NCBI GenBank assembly: GCA_947683625.1
Contig: CANTUR010000899.1
Location: 186,001-250,000, forward strand
Direction of reading: 5' to 3'
DNA length: 64,000 bases
Source of the DNA: Mallotus nudiflorus
Lineage: Eukaryota; Streptophyta; Magnoliopsida; Malpighiales; Euphorbiaceae
Of the stretch, positions 1-11,031 are shown piece by piece (position 1 is the stretch's first letter; each line of letters starts with the position of its first letter). The notes beneath the pieces are model-generated. The model ran no database searches. It saw only the letters and a list, made by a program, of their open reading frames with translations, and was not told where the DNA came from. The translations under genes were made by a program, and so were the position numbers.

Positions 1-91
1 TAGAGACAATTAAAATAGGCATGCTACACAATACAATGCACATAAACATGTTGCACAAAATTATCAAAATTCACATCACCATTGCCACCGC

Positions 92-345
92 ATGTCTCAC
101 TTAATGACACAAAACAATAGGAGATACACAAAACACCAAAAGCATGTTGCACACATTAGGAAAGCATTTCATTCTAGGAGGAATAAATTCAAAAATATTG
201 TATGTTCTTATTGCATGATCAAAGGACATACTAACAATGTGTGCTTCTATAGAAGATTGCATATGAATTTACTTCCTACGGATTATCTTGAAACTAACCA
301 ACCTAAACTAAGAAAAGTTTGGGTCCAAAAGAACACTTAAATTGT
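92..345 (+). pseudogene. gag nucleocapsid fragment of the Sirevirus-type element
   Basis: The translation holds a clean CX2CX4HX4C zinc knuckle (CSYCMIKGHTNNVC, about residues 38-51) in a Lys/Arg-rich context, as in the nucleocapsid part of copia Gag, which binds genomic RNA. The ATG at 92 is only where this open stretch begins; the real polyprotein starts further left. The frame ends at 338-340 and the following protease is in a different frame, so a frameshift lies near 340-360. Confidence 0.8.
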
Positions 346-354
346 ATTGTGTAG

Positions 355-777
355 ATGTGCTTGAAATCTAGAAGAATAAAAAGCAAGTGGTATCTCAATA
401 GTGGATGTTCAAGGCATATGATAGGAGATAAAGAGCAATTCAACAAACTTAATACTAAGGATGACAGACACGTTACTTTCGGAGATAATGCAAAAGGAAA
501 AATTATTGGCATTGGAGAAATAGGTAATCCTCAATCATTATCTATTCATCATGTGTTTTTTGTTAATGGTCTTAAACATAATTTGCTTAGTATAAGTCAA
601 TTATGTGACATGGGAAATAAGGTAACTTTATATCCTAAAAATTGTTTTGTTAGTAGTCTTGATGAAAATAAAGTTATTTTTAGTGGTGAAAGAGTAGACA
701 ATGTTTATGTCATTGATTTGAATAAAATTGATAACAAAAACATAAAATTCTTAGTGTCTATCTCCTATGATATATAG
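355..777 (+). pseudogene. Aspartic protease region of the Sirevirus-type element
   Basis: Contains WYLNSGCSRHMIGD, matching the copia protease active-site stretch normally written WYLDSGCSRHMTGD. The catalytic Asp is Asn here (D to N), so the protease is predicted dead. The downstream part, with LLSISQLCDMGNKV near residues 76-89, is the usual link to the GAG-pre-integrase region. The frame stops with TAG at 775-777, immediately before the TWHRRLGH motif of the next domain, so this is one in-frame stop in a longer polyprotein rather than a natural end. Confidence 0.82.
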
Positions 778-1740
778 ACATGGCATAGAAGGTTAGGACA
801 TGCAAATTTTGAGCTTTTGAATGATCTTTGTAAACATGAACTTGTTATTAGTTTACCTAAGCTTGAATTTACTAAGGATAAGCCTTGTGATGCTTTCCAA
901 AAGGGAAAACAATCCAAGTCCTCATTTAAGCTAAAAAATGTAGTGTCTACCTCTAGGCCACTTGAACTTATACATATGGATTTATTTTAACTAACTAGAG
1001 TTGCTAGTCTTGGTGGAATGCACTATGGATATGTATTGGTTAATGATTACTCTAGATTTACATGGGTGTGTTTCCTTACCCATAAGAATGATGCATTTAA
1101 AGCTTTTGAAAAGTTTGCAAAAAGAGTTCAAAAAGAAAAAGGCTTTTATCTTTCTTTTATTAAAAGTGATCATGGAACTGAATTTGAAAATGAATTTTTC
1201 AAAAACTATTGTAATGAAAATGGTATTTCTCATACATTTTCATCTCCTAGAAATCGTCAATAAAATGGGGTAGTTGAAAGGAAAAATAGAACTCTTATGG
1301 AAATGGCTAGAACAATGCTTCATGAGTATAATTTACCTCTATACTTTTGGGAAGAAGCCATTAACACATCTTGTTATATTTCAAATTGAGTTTTCAAAAG
1401 ACCAATTTTAAATAAAACATCTTATAAGCTATGAAACAGTAGAAAACCTAAAATCTCATATCTAAGAGTATTTGGATGAAAGTGCTTAATATTGAACACC
1501 ACGGACAATCTTGCAAAATTTAATTCTAAAGCCGATGAAGGAATTTTCCTAGGCTATTCTATTTCTAGTAAAGCATTTACGATCTTTAATAAGAGAACTC
1601 TAGTAGTTAAAGAGTCAATGCATATGGTATTTAATGAATCAAACTCACTTGATCCTAAAAAGGATGTTTGTAGTGTTGATGATCTTGTAGGTAACAATGA
1701 GATTGTGGAAACACAAAAGAAAATGCTAGTAAGCCTTTGA
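778..1740 (+). pseudogene. Integrase region of the Sirevirus-type element
   Basis: Starts with TWHRRLGHANF, the H-containing half of the GAG-pre-integrase zinc binding site; the cysteine half reads PCDAFQKGK, so its second Cys is lost. The catalytic core can be followed across stops: Asp in HMDLF near 978, Asp in SDHGTEF near 1168, and Glu in GVVERKNRT near 1275, so the D,D,E triad residues remain although the frame does not. Stops are visible at 988-990, 1261-1263 and in the 1380s. The C-terminal part includes ADEGIFLGYS and SMHMVFNE, typical of copia integrase tails. Confidence 0.82.
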
Positions 1741-1952
1741 AACTTGAAGATCCAAGTAAGGAGGAAAATGAGGAGGCATCTTAACCTACCTTGAAGGATG
1801 AACTTCTAAAGGATTGAAAATTCAAAAAAGCTTACCCTCAAGACCTCATTATAGGTGACACTACAAAAGGGGTAACTACTAGATCTCAATTAAAGTCTAT
1901 TGTTAATTTAGCCTTCATTTCTCAAACTGAACCAAAAAATATTGATGATGCT

Positions 1953-3480
1953 TTGTGTGATGAATTTTGGGACCTTGCTATGCAAGAAGAGTTAAATAAA
2001 TTTAAGAGAAACAAGGTTTGGACCTTGGTTCCTAGACCTAAACATCATCCTATTATAGGCACTAAATGGGTGTTTAGAAATAAGATGAATGAACAAGGTG
2101 TCATAACTAGGAACAAAGCTAGTCTAGTATCTAAAGGTTATAATCAAAAGGAGGGAATTGATTATGATGAAACCTTTTCCCCCGTTGCAAGATTAAAAGC
2201 TATTAGGATGCTACTTGCATTTTCATCATTCATGGATTTTAAAACTTATCAAATGGATGTTAAAAGTGCATTTTTAAATGGTTTTTTTGAAGAAGAGGTG
2301 TATGTTGAACAACCTTCAGGTTTTGAAAGCTTTAATTTTCCAAATCATGTATTCAAACTTTTCAAAGCATTATATGGATTGAAACAAGCTCTTAGAGCTT
2401 GGTATGAAAGATTGAGCAACTTCTTATTAAATAAAGGTTTCTCTAAAGGAAAAGTTGATACAACTCTTTTCATAAAGAAATCCAAGCATGATTTATTAAT
2501 TGTTCAAATATATGTTAATGACATTATATTCGATGCTACTAACCATTGCTTGTATGTGGAATTCTTTAATTTAATGTAAGGAGAATTTGAGATGAGTATA
2601 ATGGGTGAACTCAAATTCTTTTTTGGATTACAAATCAAACAATGAAAAAATGAGATTTTCATCAATCAAACCAAGTATGAAAGAGATGTTTTTAAGAATT
2701 TTGGCATGGATGGAGCTAAGATAAGTAAAACTCTAATGAGCACCACAACCAAACTTAACAAAGATGAGAATGACAAACTGATTGATGAAAAGTGATTTAG
2801 AGGTATGATTGGATCTCTTTTTTATTTAACTGCTAGTAGACATGATATTATGTTTGCTACTTATTTATGTGCTAGATTTCAATCAAGTCCTAAAGAGTCT
2901 CATTTGAATGCTATCAAAAGAATTTTTAAATATCTTTGTGGTACAATGCATTTAGGTCTTTGGTATCCTAAGAGTTCATCCTTTGACTTGATTAGTTATT
3001 TTGATGCAGACTTTGTTGGTAGTTTACTAGATAAAAAGTAAAAGCACTTCTGGAACTTTTTAAGTTTTAGGACAATGTTTGATTTCTTGGTTTAACAAGA
3101 AACAAGTTTCGGTTGCCTTGTCCACTGCTGAAGCTTAATATATTACAACAAGTCTTTGTTGTTCATAAGTTTTATGGCAAAAACAACAGTTGTTAGACTA
3201 TGGTGTAAAACTTCATCACATTCCAATCAAATGTGATAATACAAGTGCTATTAACCTTAGTAAAAATCTCATTCAACATTCAGCATTCTAGAACTAAGCA
3301 TATAGACATTAGACATCATTTCTTGCGTGCATAATGTTCAAATTAGTGATATCTCACTTGAATTTATTGATGCAAATAATCAACTTGTAGATGTCTTCAC
3401 CAAACCTCTAAATAAAGAGAGATTAAATTTCATTAAGCATAAACTTGGCATTATTAATGGTTCTAGTTTATCTTGATTTT
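1953..3480 (+). pseudogene. Reverse transcriptase and RNase H of the Sirevirus-type element
   Basis: The RT starts with FWDLAMQEELNKF and runs through TKWVFRNKMNEQG, YDETFSPVARL and MDVKSAFLNG, all copia RT blocks. The active-site box reads IYVNDIIF instead of YVDD, so one catalytic Asp is Asn. A stop at 2577-2579 breaks the frame and the connection domain follows. From 2805 come SLFYLTASRHDIMFA and YFDADFVG (RNase H start, first Asp kept); 3050-3470 continues RNase H with further stops and ends with a DVFTKPLN-like motif near 3391-3414. Non-functional. Confidence 0.85.
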
Positions 3481-4013
3481 ATTTTTAATTGATGGTTGAA
3501 CTATTTTCATGTGAAATCATGTTGTGCTTATGGATTACTTTGATTGATAAGTATTTTGATTTTGATCTTAAATTTTTTTTTTGTCGTCAGCTTATATTTG
3601 GCTTATCTTTTTAAATTTCCTTTTGCATTTTGTTAAAGGAGGAGAAATAATTTGATTTTGTATGTGTACCTAGTTAATTTTCTTTTTAACATATATACTT
3701 AGTTTGTTTTTAATTTTAAAACTCCCTTAAAAATTGTGTTTGTGTTAGTGACATATTATATTTTTATTTGATATAGGGGGAGAAATTTTGTTTAAATTTT
3801 TTCATGCATATTAACATTATGATTAATTTGTCGTACAACATATATTACAAAAGGTCTTATTTTTCTTACTTTATGTATGACATAGATTTCATAAAGATTT
3901 TGAGTATCTTTGTTTTTTCATTTTCCCTTTATATCTCTCTCTTTTCTTTTTTCTTTTGACAAAGGGGGAGAAATATATTTGAGTTTGTTATTTATTACTA
4001 TACATGTGTATAA

Positions 4014-4290
4014 TATTCTTCTTAGGAATTGTTTTGATCTTTGATAAGGCATGCATTACTATACATGTGTATAATATTTTATTATTGTGTTTATACATGC
4101 ATAATTCATGTATAATTTCTTCTTAGGAATGATTTTTATCTTTGATAAGACATGAATATCTTCTTAGGAATAGTTTTTATCTTTGATAAGGATAAGGCAT
4201 GAATATCTTCTTAGGAATGGTTTTTATCTTTGATAAGACATGAATATCTTCTTAGGAATTGTTTTGATCTTTGATAGGGCATAAATATTT
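4014..4290 (+). repeat. Degenerate tandem repeat, unit about 42-47 bp
   Basis: The phrase CTTCTTAGGAAT followed by TTTATCTTTGATAAG and CATGAATAT recurs at about 4018, 4118, 4160, 4207 and 4248. It lies in the non-coding tail between RNase H and the 3' LTR. Confidence 0.8.
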
Positions 4291-4674
4291 TTAAAAAGAT
4301 TTGGTGTATCTTTGCTTTGTTCCTATAGGAATTGATGCATTTTAGTAGGAATATATGCATATATGTTTGAAATTATTTCTTTAAATTGCCTAACATTTAT
4401 TTAAATGATCATGTTATCATATTTTATATTTTTAATACATTTGTTATAAGAATGCCATGTTTTTATCCCTCTTGCTATATTTTATGTTGTTTATATATTT
4501 TTTTATCAAGGGAAATAATTTATAAATTTATATTTTTTATCATGTCCATATTCATAAGGGGATAAATAAAGAAATATATTTTATTACATTTGGTATCATT
4601 ATTATCATAAATATTATCATACACTTTATTTTGTATTACTTTTTAATCAAACTCAACATAAGTTTGTCAAAATA

Positions 4675-4686
4675 AAAAAGGGGGAG
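4675..4686 (+). promoter_or_regulatory. Polypurine tract of the Sirevirus-type element
   Basis: A run of A and G (AAAAAAGGGGGAG) ends two bases before the LTR start TGTTGACC, the position expected for the plus-strand DNA primer. Confidence 0.75.
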
Positions 4687-4989
4687 CTTGTTGACCTTAG
4701 CAATAATCAATCTTAATTTTGAGCATTTAATTTGTTTATTTAAGTGTGTATAAGTTAGGACTCTATTGGAAGTTAAAATGAAGTATAATTATCTTGGGCT
4801 GATTGGACCTTTGAGATTTAAGGAGGCTTTTGACATCCTTAGAGCTTTACAATGAGAAAGTTATCTTCTTCACATTTGAATTAGACATATTGAGCTTTTT
4901 GAATTGGGCTTATTTGTCAAAATAAAAGTTCATTTGGTTATGCAAATTTTGAGTCGAAATCCATGTATATGTTTGCCATCTCAGACTGC

Positions 4990-5570
4990 ATATCTCTTAG
5001 TATTTTGGACATATCTTGAGATAAAGAAGTCCAATTTAGGTGATTCAAAAGGATATAGAAAGATAAGTCAAATATATAAAACTTTTGTGAAGAAATTATA
5101 GGCAAATTAAAAATTATTCAATGGAAAATCAAGGGCTCAACTTGGGTATAGCTGTCTGACAGTATTCTGCATTTCATTTTGCACAGCTCTTAGTATTTTG
5201 GACATATCCTGAGCTAAAGAAGTCAAATTTAGGTTATTGAAAATGATATGAAAATATAAGTCAAATATATACAATTTTAATGAAGAAAGTATGGAAAAAT
5301 TAAAAATTATTCAATATCAAATAACGGATTCAACTTGGGTATAGATGTCTAACAGTATTCTGCATTTCAGATTGTAAAAATCTTAGTATTTTAGACATAT
5401 ATTGAGTTAAAGACATCTAATTTAGGTTATTCAAAATTATATGGAAAGATAATTCAAATATCTATAGATTCTATGAAGAAAGTGTGGGCAAATTCAAACT
5501 TTTTGAGTAGCTAATCACAGTTTCAATCTATGAATAGCTGTTTGAAAGCATCACTTTCAATGATTCAAAA
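4990..5570 (+). repeat. Three tandem copies of a ~193-bp unit inside the LTR
   Basis: The phrase CTCTTAGTATTTTGGACATA starts at 4994 and 5187, and a slightly mutated copy starts at 5380, giving a spacing of 193 in both steps. Each copy continues with AATTTAGGT, a GATAAGTCAAATAT block and GGTATAGCTGTCTGACAGTA or close variants. The third copy is the most diverged and fades by about 5570. This is the U3 part of the LTR, upstream of the TATA box. Confidence 0.82.
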
Positions 5571-5619
5571 TATAGATGTTGGACACGTCATTTTCACCTA
5601 AAAAATCTATATTTTTAAG

Positions 5620-5627
5620 TATAAATA
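5620..5627 (+). promoter_or_regulatory. TATA box of the Sirevirus-type LTR
   Basis: TATAAATA followed by CCTCTAGAGC sits between the tandem-repeat U3 and the transcribed-looking R/U5 part of the LTR, a plausible position for the Pol II promoter. Inferred from sequence and position only. Confidence 0.5.
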
Positions 5628-6157
5628 CCTCTAGAGCTGAATGGAAGTCAAGAAACTTGTTTATCATTCATTTTTTCTTAAGCATTCATTGAGCTCTCAA
5701 ATTCTCTTAAACAATTCTTTGTTTGTATAACTCTTGTGAGAGTTGGGTGTGTGTTAGAAATAGAATTTCTCTTCATCTTAAATTTTGGGTTAGATTAGAA
5801 GGGAAGTGAGATTTATTTTTAAAAGAATTGGTTAAGTGTTGTCCATTGAAACACTTGGGTTTTGGTTTTTTAAGTGAGCCTTGAAAACTCATGTTGTAAG
5901 GTTATAAGAGTGAGCCATAAAACTCTTATGTAATCTCAATCTTATGAATAATATTGTGGGTGATTGAACATCCTAACTTGGGGATAATTTAGGTGGAGAT
6001 GTAGGATTGTTGTTGAATCTGAACTCCTTAAATCTTTGTGTTCTTCATTCTTCCTTCTTAACTTCCATTCAATTCTTGCAAAGAATTCTTTTAATTTCTC
6101 ATTTTTATTTGACAATCCTATTCACCCCCCCCCCTTTAGGACTCTTTTCACTAAACA

Positions 6158-7259
6158 TTCTCTAAAATTTCATGAACAAGGATTTGCTGTAGAGTAGGAT
6201 TTGTCTGAGTATTGTTGGATCCAACTTTGAGCGGGAGCCACCAATTGTTGTCTGAACATGAATGAGTGCTTGTTCACCTTGGTGTTGCTTAGCAATGTGT
6301 CTAATTTCTTTTGACAAATTCTACATGTTGATGTCGAGTGAGATTATCAGAGTGTCTAATTTTTTGGATTGATGAGTGCTTTTAAAGTAACATCTTCATC
6401 TGTAAATACATTTTTCTTATTTATAGTGATAGATAAAAGAAAAATAGTTTTAGGATCGTTTAATTGATCTCCATTTAATGATCAGTCCTCATGTAATAAA
6501 TATATCAAATGTAATTGATGTATGTTTTACACGAATAATAATCATGTATATATGGACGAGCATCTATGTGTAGATATGTAAGCGTACTTGTGTGACAAGC
6601 TATAAATATTTATATAAGAATAAATAATAATAAAAATAAATAATTAAGAAAAAAGAGAAACCTTATTTGTAATGACCTCTTGTCTTGCCTTTGAGTTTAA
6701 TGAATATATATGTTCATTGTTTGCTTCAATTGTTGCCTAAATGACCTTGTCCTTGAAGATGCAGCCATAACTTTTGTTTTATGTAATAGTGAATATCCGA
6801 GTTTTAAGTTCCATGTACTACCCAAGTTTATGTGTATCTAATTCATTGGCATTTTGTGTATATCCAGCTTCATGAAAATATACTGCTCCTAGATTAACAA
6901 CTGGATTAAGTTCCCAAAGGCCATTATTTTTTATCATTAACAATTTTGAGTATTATCATTAAAATGCTCAAAGTAGCATCTATTCTTGTATTATTTAACT
7001 GTAATAATAAATAATAAAAGAACGAGAATCTAGGGATTTTTTGATCTCCCTTAGCAATTAATGGTCAAATCTGGATGAATATATGCTAACATGATAAGCA
7101 TATGTTTTTCAAATTTATATGCACAGAGCTACAATACAGTGCATCTTTATTTTTATAAGTGTGTATATATAAATATATGAATATGTCCATGTAATAAGTC
7201 ATGATTTCTTTAGTAAAATAAATAATATCATGTGTGATAATGTAATCATTTTCATAAGC
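6158..7259. other. Unassigned AT-rich DNA left of the Tekay insertion
   Basis: No gene or element was recognised. Together with 18751-20438 this was one contiguous stretch before Tekay inserted. Phrases such as GGATTTGT and GATGAGTGCTT weakly echo the repeated phrases right of the insertion, so it may be one old decayed repeat. Confidence 0.4.
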
Positions 7260-7264
7260 ATGCA
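7260..7264. repeat. Target-site duplication of Tekay, left copy (ATGCA)
   Basis: ATGCA directly precedes the LTR start TGTCACGACC and recurs perfectly at 18746-18750 directly after the other LTR end. Five bases is the usual duplication length for Ty3/gypsy integrase. Confidence 0.93.
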
Positions 7265-10200
7265 TGTCACGACCCAAAACAGGGGCCATGACCAGCGCTA
7301 GGGAACGGGAATTCTTTCGAATCCGGAACCCGTAGCAAGCCTAAAAAAAATAAAATAGAATAAAACATGCAATAATAACAATAACAATAATATATATGCA
7401 GCGGAAATAAAAATCATAAATATCACAATAGTATATACACCAACTGGATTTAAGTTAAATCTCATCTCATAGATATATAAATCTTTTAATACAAATCCAG
7501 TTTCAATATAATACATCTCTTTAAATAAAATACATGAAATCCCACATTTTAATTCACAACTATTGTAGTGTCTAGATTATAAAAATAAGACTCAAGTAAA
7601 TAATTTACACAAAGAAGCCGGAGCGGAAGAAATCCGGCGTATCGACCTGCTACTGAGGTCTGAAGAAGTTGACTCTCCTGAAAAATAGTCAACGGAGGGG
7701 AGTCAGACCTCACTGAGTGAATTACTATAATATATATCCATACACACTAAATGATAATGCATACAGTCAACAGTATATATCTAATATATATATACAGGCA
7801 ATTACACACAGATGCAATAAAAATCATTTATATATTTTATCTGAAAATCATCTTTTATGAAAGATCAAATAAAACCCTAGAATATCGTAACCTCGGAAAT
7901 AGTGTTAGACAACACTCTAGCCATACAGGCTCACTTATTCCAAATATATCCACTTAATCCATTTGGACAGTAGACTGGCCCCGAGACACTAAGTCAACCG
8001 AGCTCCAGCAGTCTAACTGCCAATGTGATTGGCCCCGAGACACTTGGTCAACCGAGCTCCAGCAATCACACCTCCAAACCACATCTCACACATCAACTAA
8101 TTATAGCCAATCAATATCCACAAATAGGTTAGTAATATAGCCTAAATACTATAGGCGTACCGGTACGTACTCGGTCCTAGTGCTGCCCACTAAGTAGCAC
8201 GTTCTATCGATATCCTTCATTAATAAATAAAAATCATTCATTCACAAAAATAAATGATGCATGAAGTTCAATAAAATATCAACATAAATCATATATATAC
8301 TAGAAATATACCAAAAATAAACCAGGTATATTTCGAGTATATATACATCAAATAAATTCAATCAAATTATAAATTAAACTAGAAATATATTTAAAAACAT
8401 TTTAAATATATTTTATTTACAAAACATGCATATAATTTAATAAATACCAAAAATAAACCAAAAATATACTTAAATACAAATCATATTATTTATGCATTTT
8501 AATCGAAATAAAATATATATTTCTAAATCATGCATCCTAAGCATATATATATATATAGTATAGTAACTCACCTAGTGCGCTCCACGAGACGGGTCTGACG
8601 GGCCTGGTCCACTAGCCCTCGGTCTTGGTGCAACTAAAAAAACAATAACGACAGACATTAGAATAATCCTAACAGAAATCCTAGAATTCGATCTAGAGTA
8701 TTAAACACAGAATCAGAAATTAGGGTTCGACCGAATATCACGTTTTACAAGAATTCTACCGAAAATTCGGCAGAACCTCCCCTGTAAAACGGACATCTCT
8801 CTACTCAAAAGAGTAGAGCCGACCCTGCAAAGAAATACACTTCGAAAAACAGGCTCAACACTCAACCACAACCCCTCGGTCGGACTCTAGACTACAATCT
8901 ACCGACCGGGGTTCACAAACACAGAACAATTCTGAAAATACCAAAAATACCCTTATAACATAGAAATTCATTTTATAAATAGAAATTACATAATTAACCT
9001 TAAAACACCGTAAAAACCGATAAAAACTCTTTTTATTAGAAAAACCGTATATTATATATATAATTAAAAATAATTCACGAAAAATAGTTTTAATTAGTTA
9101 AAAATACCAAATAATTTGTAGAAATCATTTTTATACCTTAAATAACTATTAAAACCAATTAAATTACATTTTTAGCCAATTTAGGGTAAAACTACCAAAA
9201 TACCCCTATATATATAAATATACTTAAATTACTTCAAAAATTCACCAAAAATAGTATAATTATCCAAAATTAATTTTCTCAACATATTTATCAATAATAT
9301 CAATAATTAAACCCAATTATCCAATTAATTTCAATTAAAAACATAATTAACTCTAATTTCCCAAAATTACATAAACTTTAATAATTCAAAATAAATACTT
9401 ATAAATTCATAAAAATTCCAAATAAATTCCTATAATTCATTTCAACACCTAATTTAACCATAAAACATAATTTCATAATTTAAATAATTAATTTCCGAAA
9501 ATTAGAAAATAATATTAAAATATTCAAAAATACCCAAAAATCCAAAAAATCTCCAAAAATTCCACAAAAATTCATACATGTAGTTTAAGCTACTAGGATT
9601 AACATTTGTGAAGGGAGTTTTCATGAATAAATCAATTAGAGGCTCAAAAAAATCAAAAACCCTAATGTGACCGAATTGGAAAAATCGAAACCTAAGCAAT
9701 TCTAAACCATTTAAGCTCAAACCAAAGCTAGAATCACACTCACCGGAGCTCAAAGAGAAGAAAGAGACCGGCGGTGTCAAAAATGGTGGCCGAAATCAGC
9801 GTGATCGACGGTGGCCAAAGTTTCGGCTTCTCCGGCCAAAAATGGCTTCCAGGCGCCGGAAATGGCTACCACAAGCAGCGAGGAAGGCTGGGGAAGGTGG
9901 TGGCACACCGGACAGCACACCAACGGTGAGGAAACGGCGTGACAGGCGTCCGGACGATGAAGGGAATGGTCGGGGAAGAAGAAGCTCACTCGGGGGCAAA
10001 TGTGTCATTTTCCAAAGTTTTGGTTTTTTGATATATTATATGTATATATATATAGATTATACTATATATTAAAATAATATTAAATCACACACATTAAATA
10101 TACACCACACACATAAAATCTAATATTTTAATAATTTATACTAAATAAAAATAATTAAATAACAATAAAACTAATAAATAATTAATAAAATATTAGGGTA

Positions 10201-10510
10201 ATATTAAACCCTAATTAAATAAATATATACACACATACACGGTGTTTAGTAGTTTTAAAAATACGTATGAGTTCATGCAAGTCCGAAAATATATTTAGAA
10301 TAATTAATAATAAATTATTTACGTGAAAATTTCCCCGAAAATGAAAGTCCCGGGAAAATTTTACGTAAAGCACTATAAATAATACACAGTAATTAAAATA
10401 GGTTTTAAATGCATATCAACTCGTAAAAATATCATATATATATTCAAAATTTATTAACACTGCATATCCCGGTACAGTGTAAAAATATTTTAAAAACACG
10501 GGATATTACA
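7265..10510 (-). mobile_element. 3' LTR of Tekay
   Basis: On the - strand it starts TGTAATATCCCG (10510) and ends GGGTCGTGACA (7265), so TG...CA on both strands. Length is 3246 bp against 3239 bp for its partner at 15507-18745. It is AT-rich except for a GC-rich block at about 9740-10000, which lies just downstream (on -) of an AT/TATA-rich stretch and reads like transcribed leader. Open frames in that block (9777-10072) are short, overlap on both strands and match no protein I know. Confidence 0.95.
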
Positions 10511-10524
10511 GTCTTCCCCCCTTA
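10511..10524 (-). promoter_or_regulatory. Polypurine tract of Tekay
   Basis: The - strand reads TAAGGGGGGAAGAC directly upstream of the 3' LTR start TGTAATATCC, with no gap. This is the expected plus-strand primer site. Confidence 0.88.
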
Positions 10525-10566
10525 CAAGAATTCATCCCCGAATTCCAGAAAGAAAAGATTACAGGA

Positions 10567-11031
10567 TCAAGAAGGAAAGAGATACGGGTAAGAAGCTCGC
10601 ATCTCAGCTTCAGTCTCCCACGTATGCTCCTCAACTCTATCGCTACGCCATAGAACCTTGACCATCGGAATCTGCTTCGATCGCAACTGTCGAACTTGAA
10701 AATCAACGATCGCCACAGGTTCTTCCACAAACGTCAAATCTTCACTCACTTCTACACTGTCTGGCTGCAACAAGTGAGATGGGTCTGAGATATACTTCCT
10801 CAACATCGAGATATGAAATACTGGATGCACCTGTGACATACTCGGAGGCAAATCCAACCGATATGCAACAGTGCCAACTCTCTCCAGAATCTCAAACGGT
10901 CCAATGTATCTCGGTGCTAACTTACCCTTCCTACCAAATCTCATCACACCCTTCATCGGAGATACTTTCAGAAAAATGAAATCTCCAACTTGAAACTCCA
11001 TATCTCTGCGCCTAGGATCCGCATAACTCTT
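10567..11031 (-). pseudogene. Tekay integrase C-terminus and chromodomain
   Basis: In the same frame as the pol piece, just after its stop. Residues 1-75 (FQVGDFIFLKVSPMKG, RYIGPFEILERVG, VFHISMLRKY) are the GPY/F module of integrase. Residues 95-144 (EEPVAIVDFQVRQLRSK, KVLWRSDRVEEHTWE) form the chromodomain typical of Tekay chromoviruses, thought to steer integration to marked chromatin. The natural stop lies at 10567, 43 bp before the polypurine tract. Confidence 0.9.

Larger units (their letters stand above)
3481..4688 (+). other. Non-coding tail of the Sirevirus-type element with repeated purine tracts
   Basis: There is no coding signal here. Purine tracts of the form GGGGGAGAAA recur at about 3638, 3775, 3962, 4555 and 4676, the last directly before the LTR. 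Multiple polypurine-like tracts upstream of the 3' LTR are a known feature of Sireviruses; the rest is AT-rich. Confidence 0.7.
1..6157 (+). mobile_element. Sirevirus-type Ty1/copia retrotransposon, 3' part, degenerate
   Basis: Order on the + strand is gag zinc knuckle, aspartic protease, integrase, reverse transcriptase, RNase H, long purine-tract-rich non-coding tail, then one LTR. Integrase before RT defines Ty1/copia. The stretch linking knuckle to protease, the repeated GGGGGAGAA-like tracts before the LTR, and an LTR end carrying a run of C followed by TTTAGG all resemble the Sirevirus (SIRE/Maximus) lineage. The 5' LTR and most of gag lie left of the window. Many stops and frameshifts split the coding region, so this copy cannot be autonomous. 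The family assignment is inference from motif style. Confidence 0.88.
4689..6157 (+). mobile_element. 3' LTR of the Sirevirus-type element
   Basis: Begins TGTTGACC after the polypurine tract. It ends ACTAAACA just after a C-rich stretch (6124-6134) followed by TTTAGG, a Sirevirus-like LTR end. The terminal TGTT/AACA inverted repeat supports both edges, giving 1469 bp. The partner LTR is outside the window, so neither LTR divergence nor a target duplication can be checked. Confidence 0.78.

Noticed and set aside
303..512. Open frame on the minus strand over the protease region
   Set aside because: Shadow of the copia coding region; no independent signal.
9777..10072. Open frames on both strands in the Tekay LTR
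   Set aside because: They overlap on both strands, sit in the GC-rich leader block, recur in the other LTR only because LTRs are copies, and match no protein family I know.
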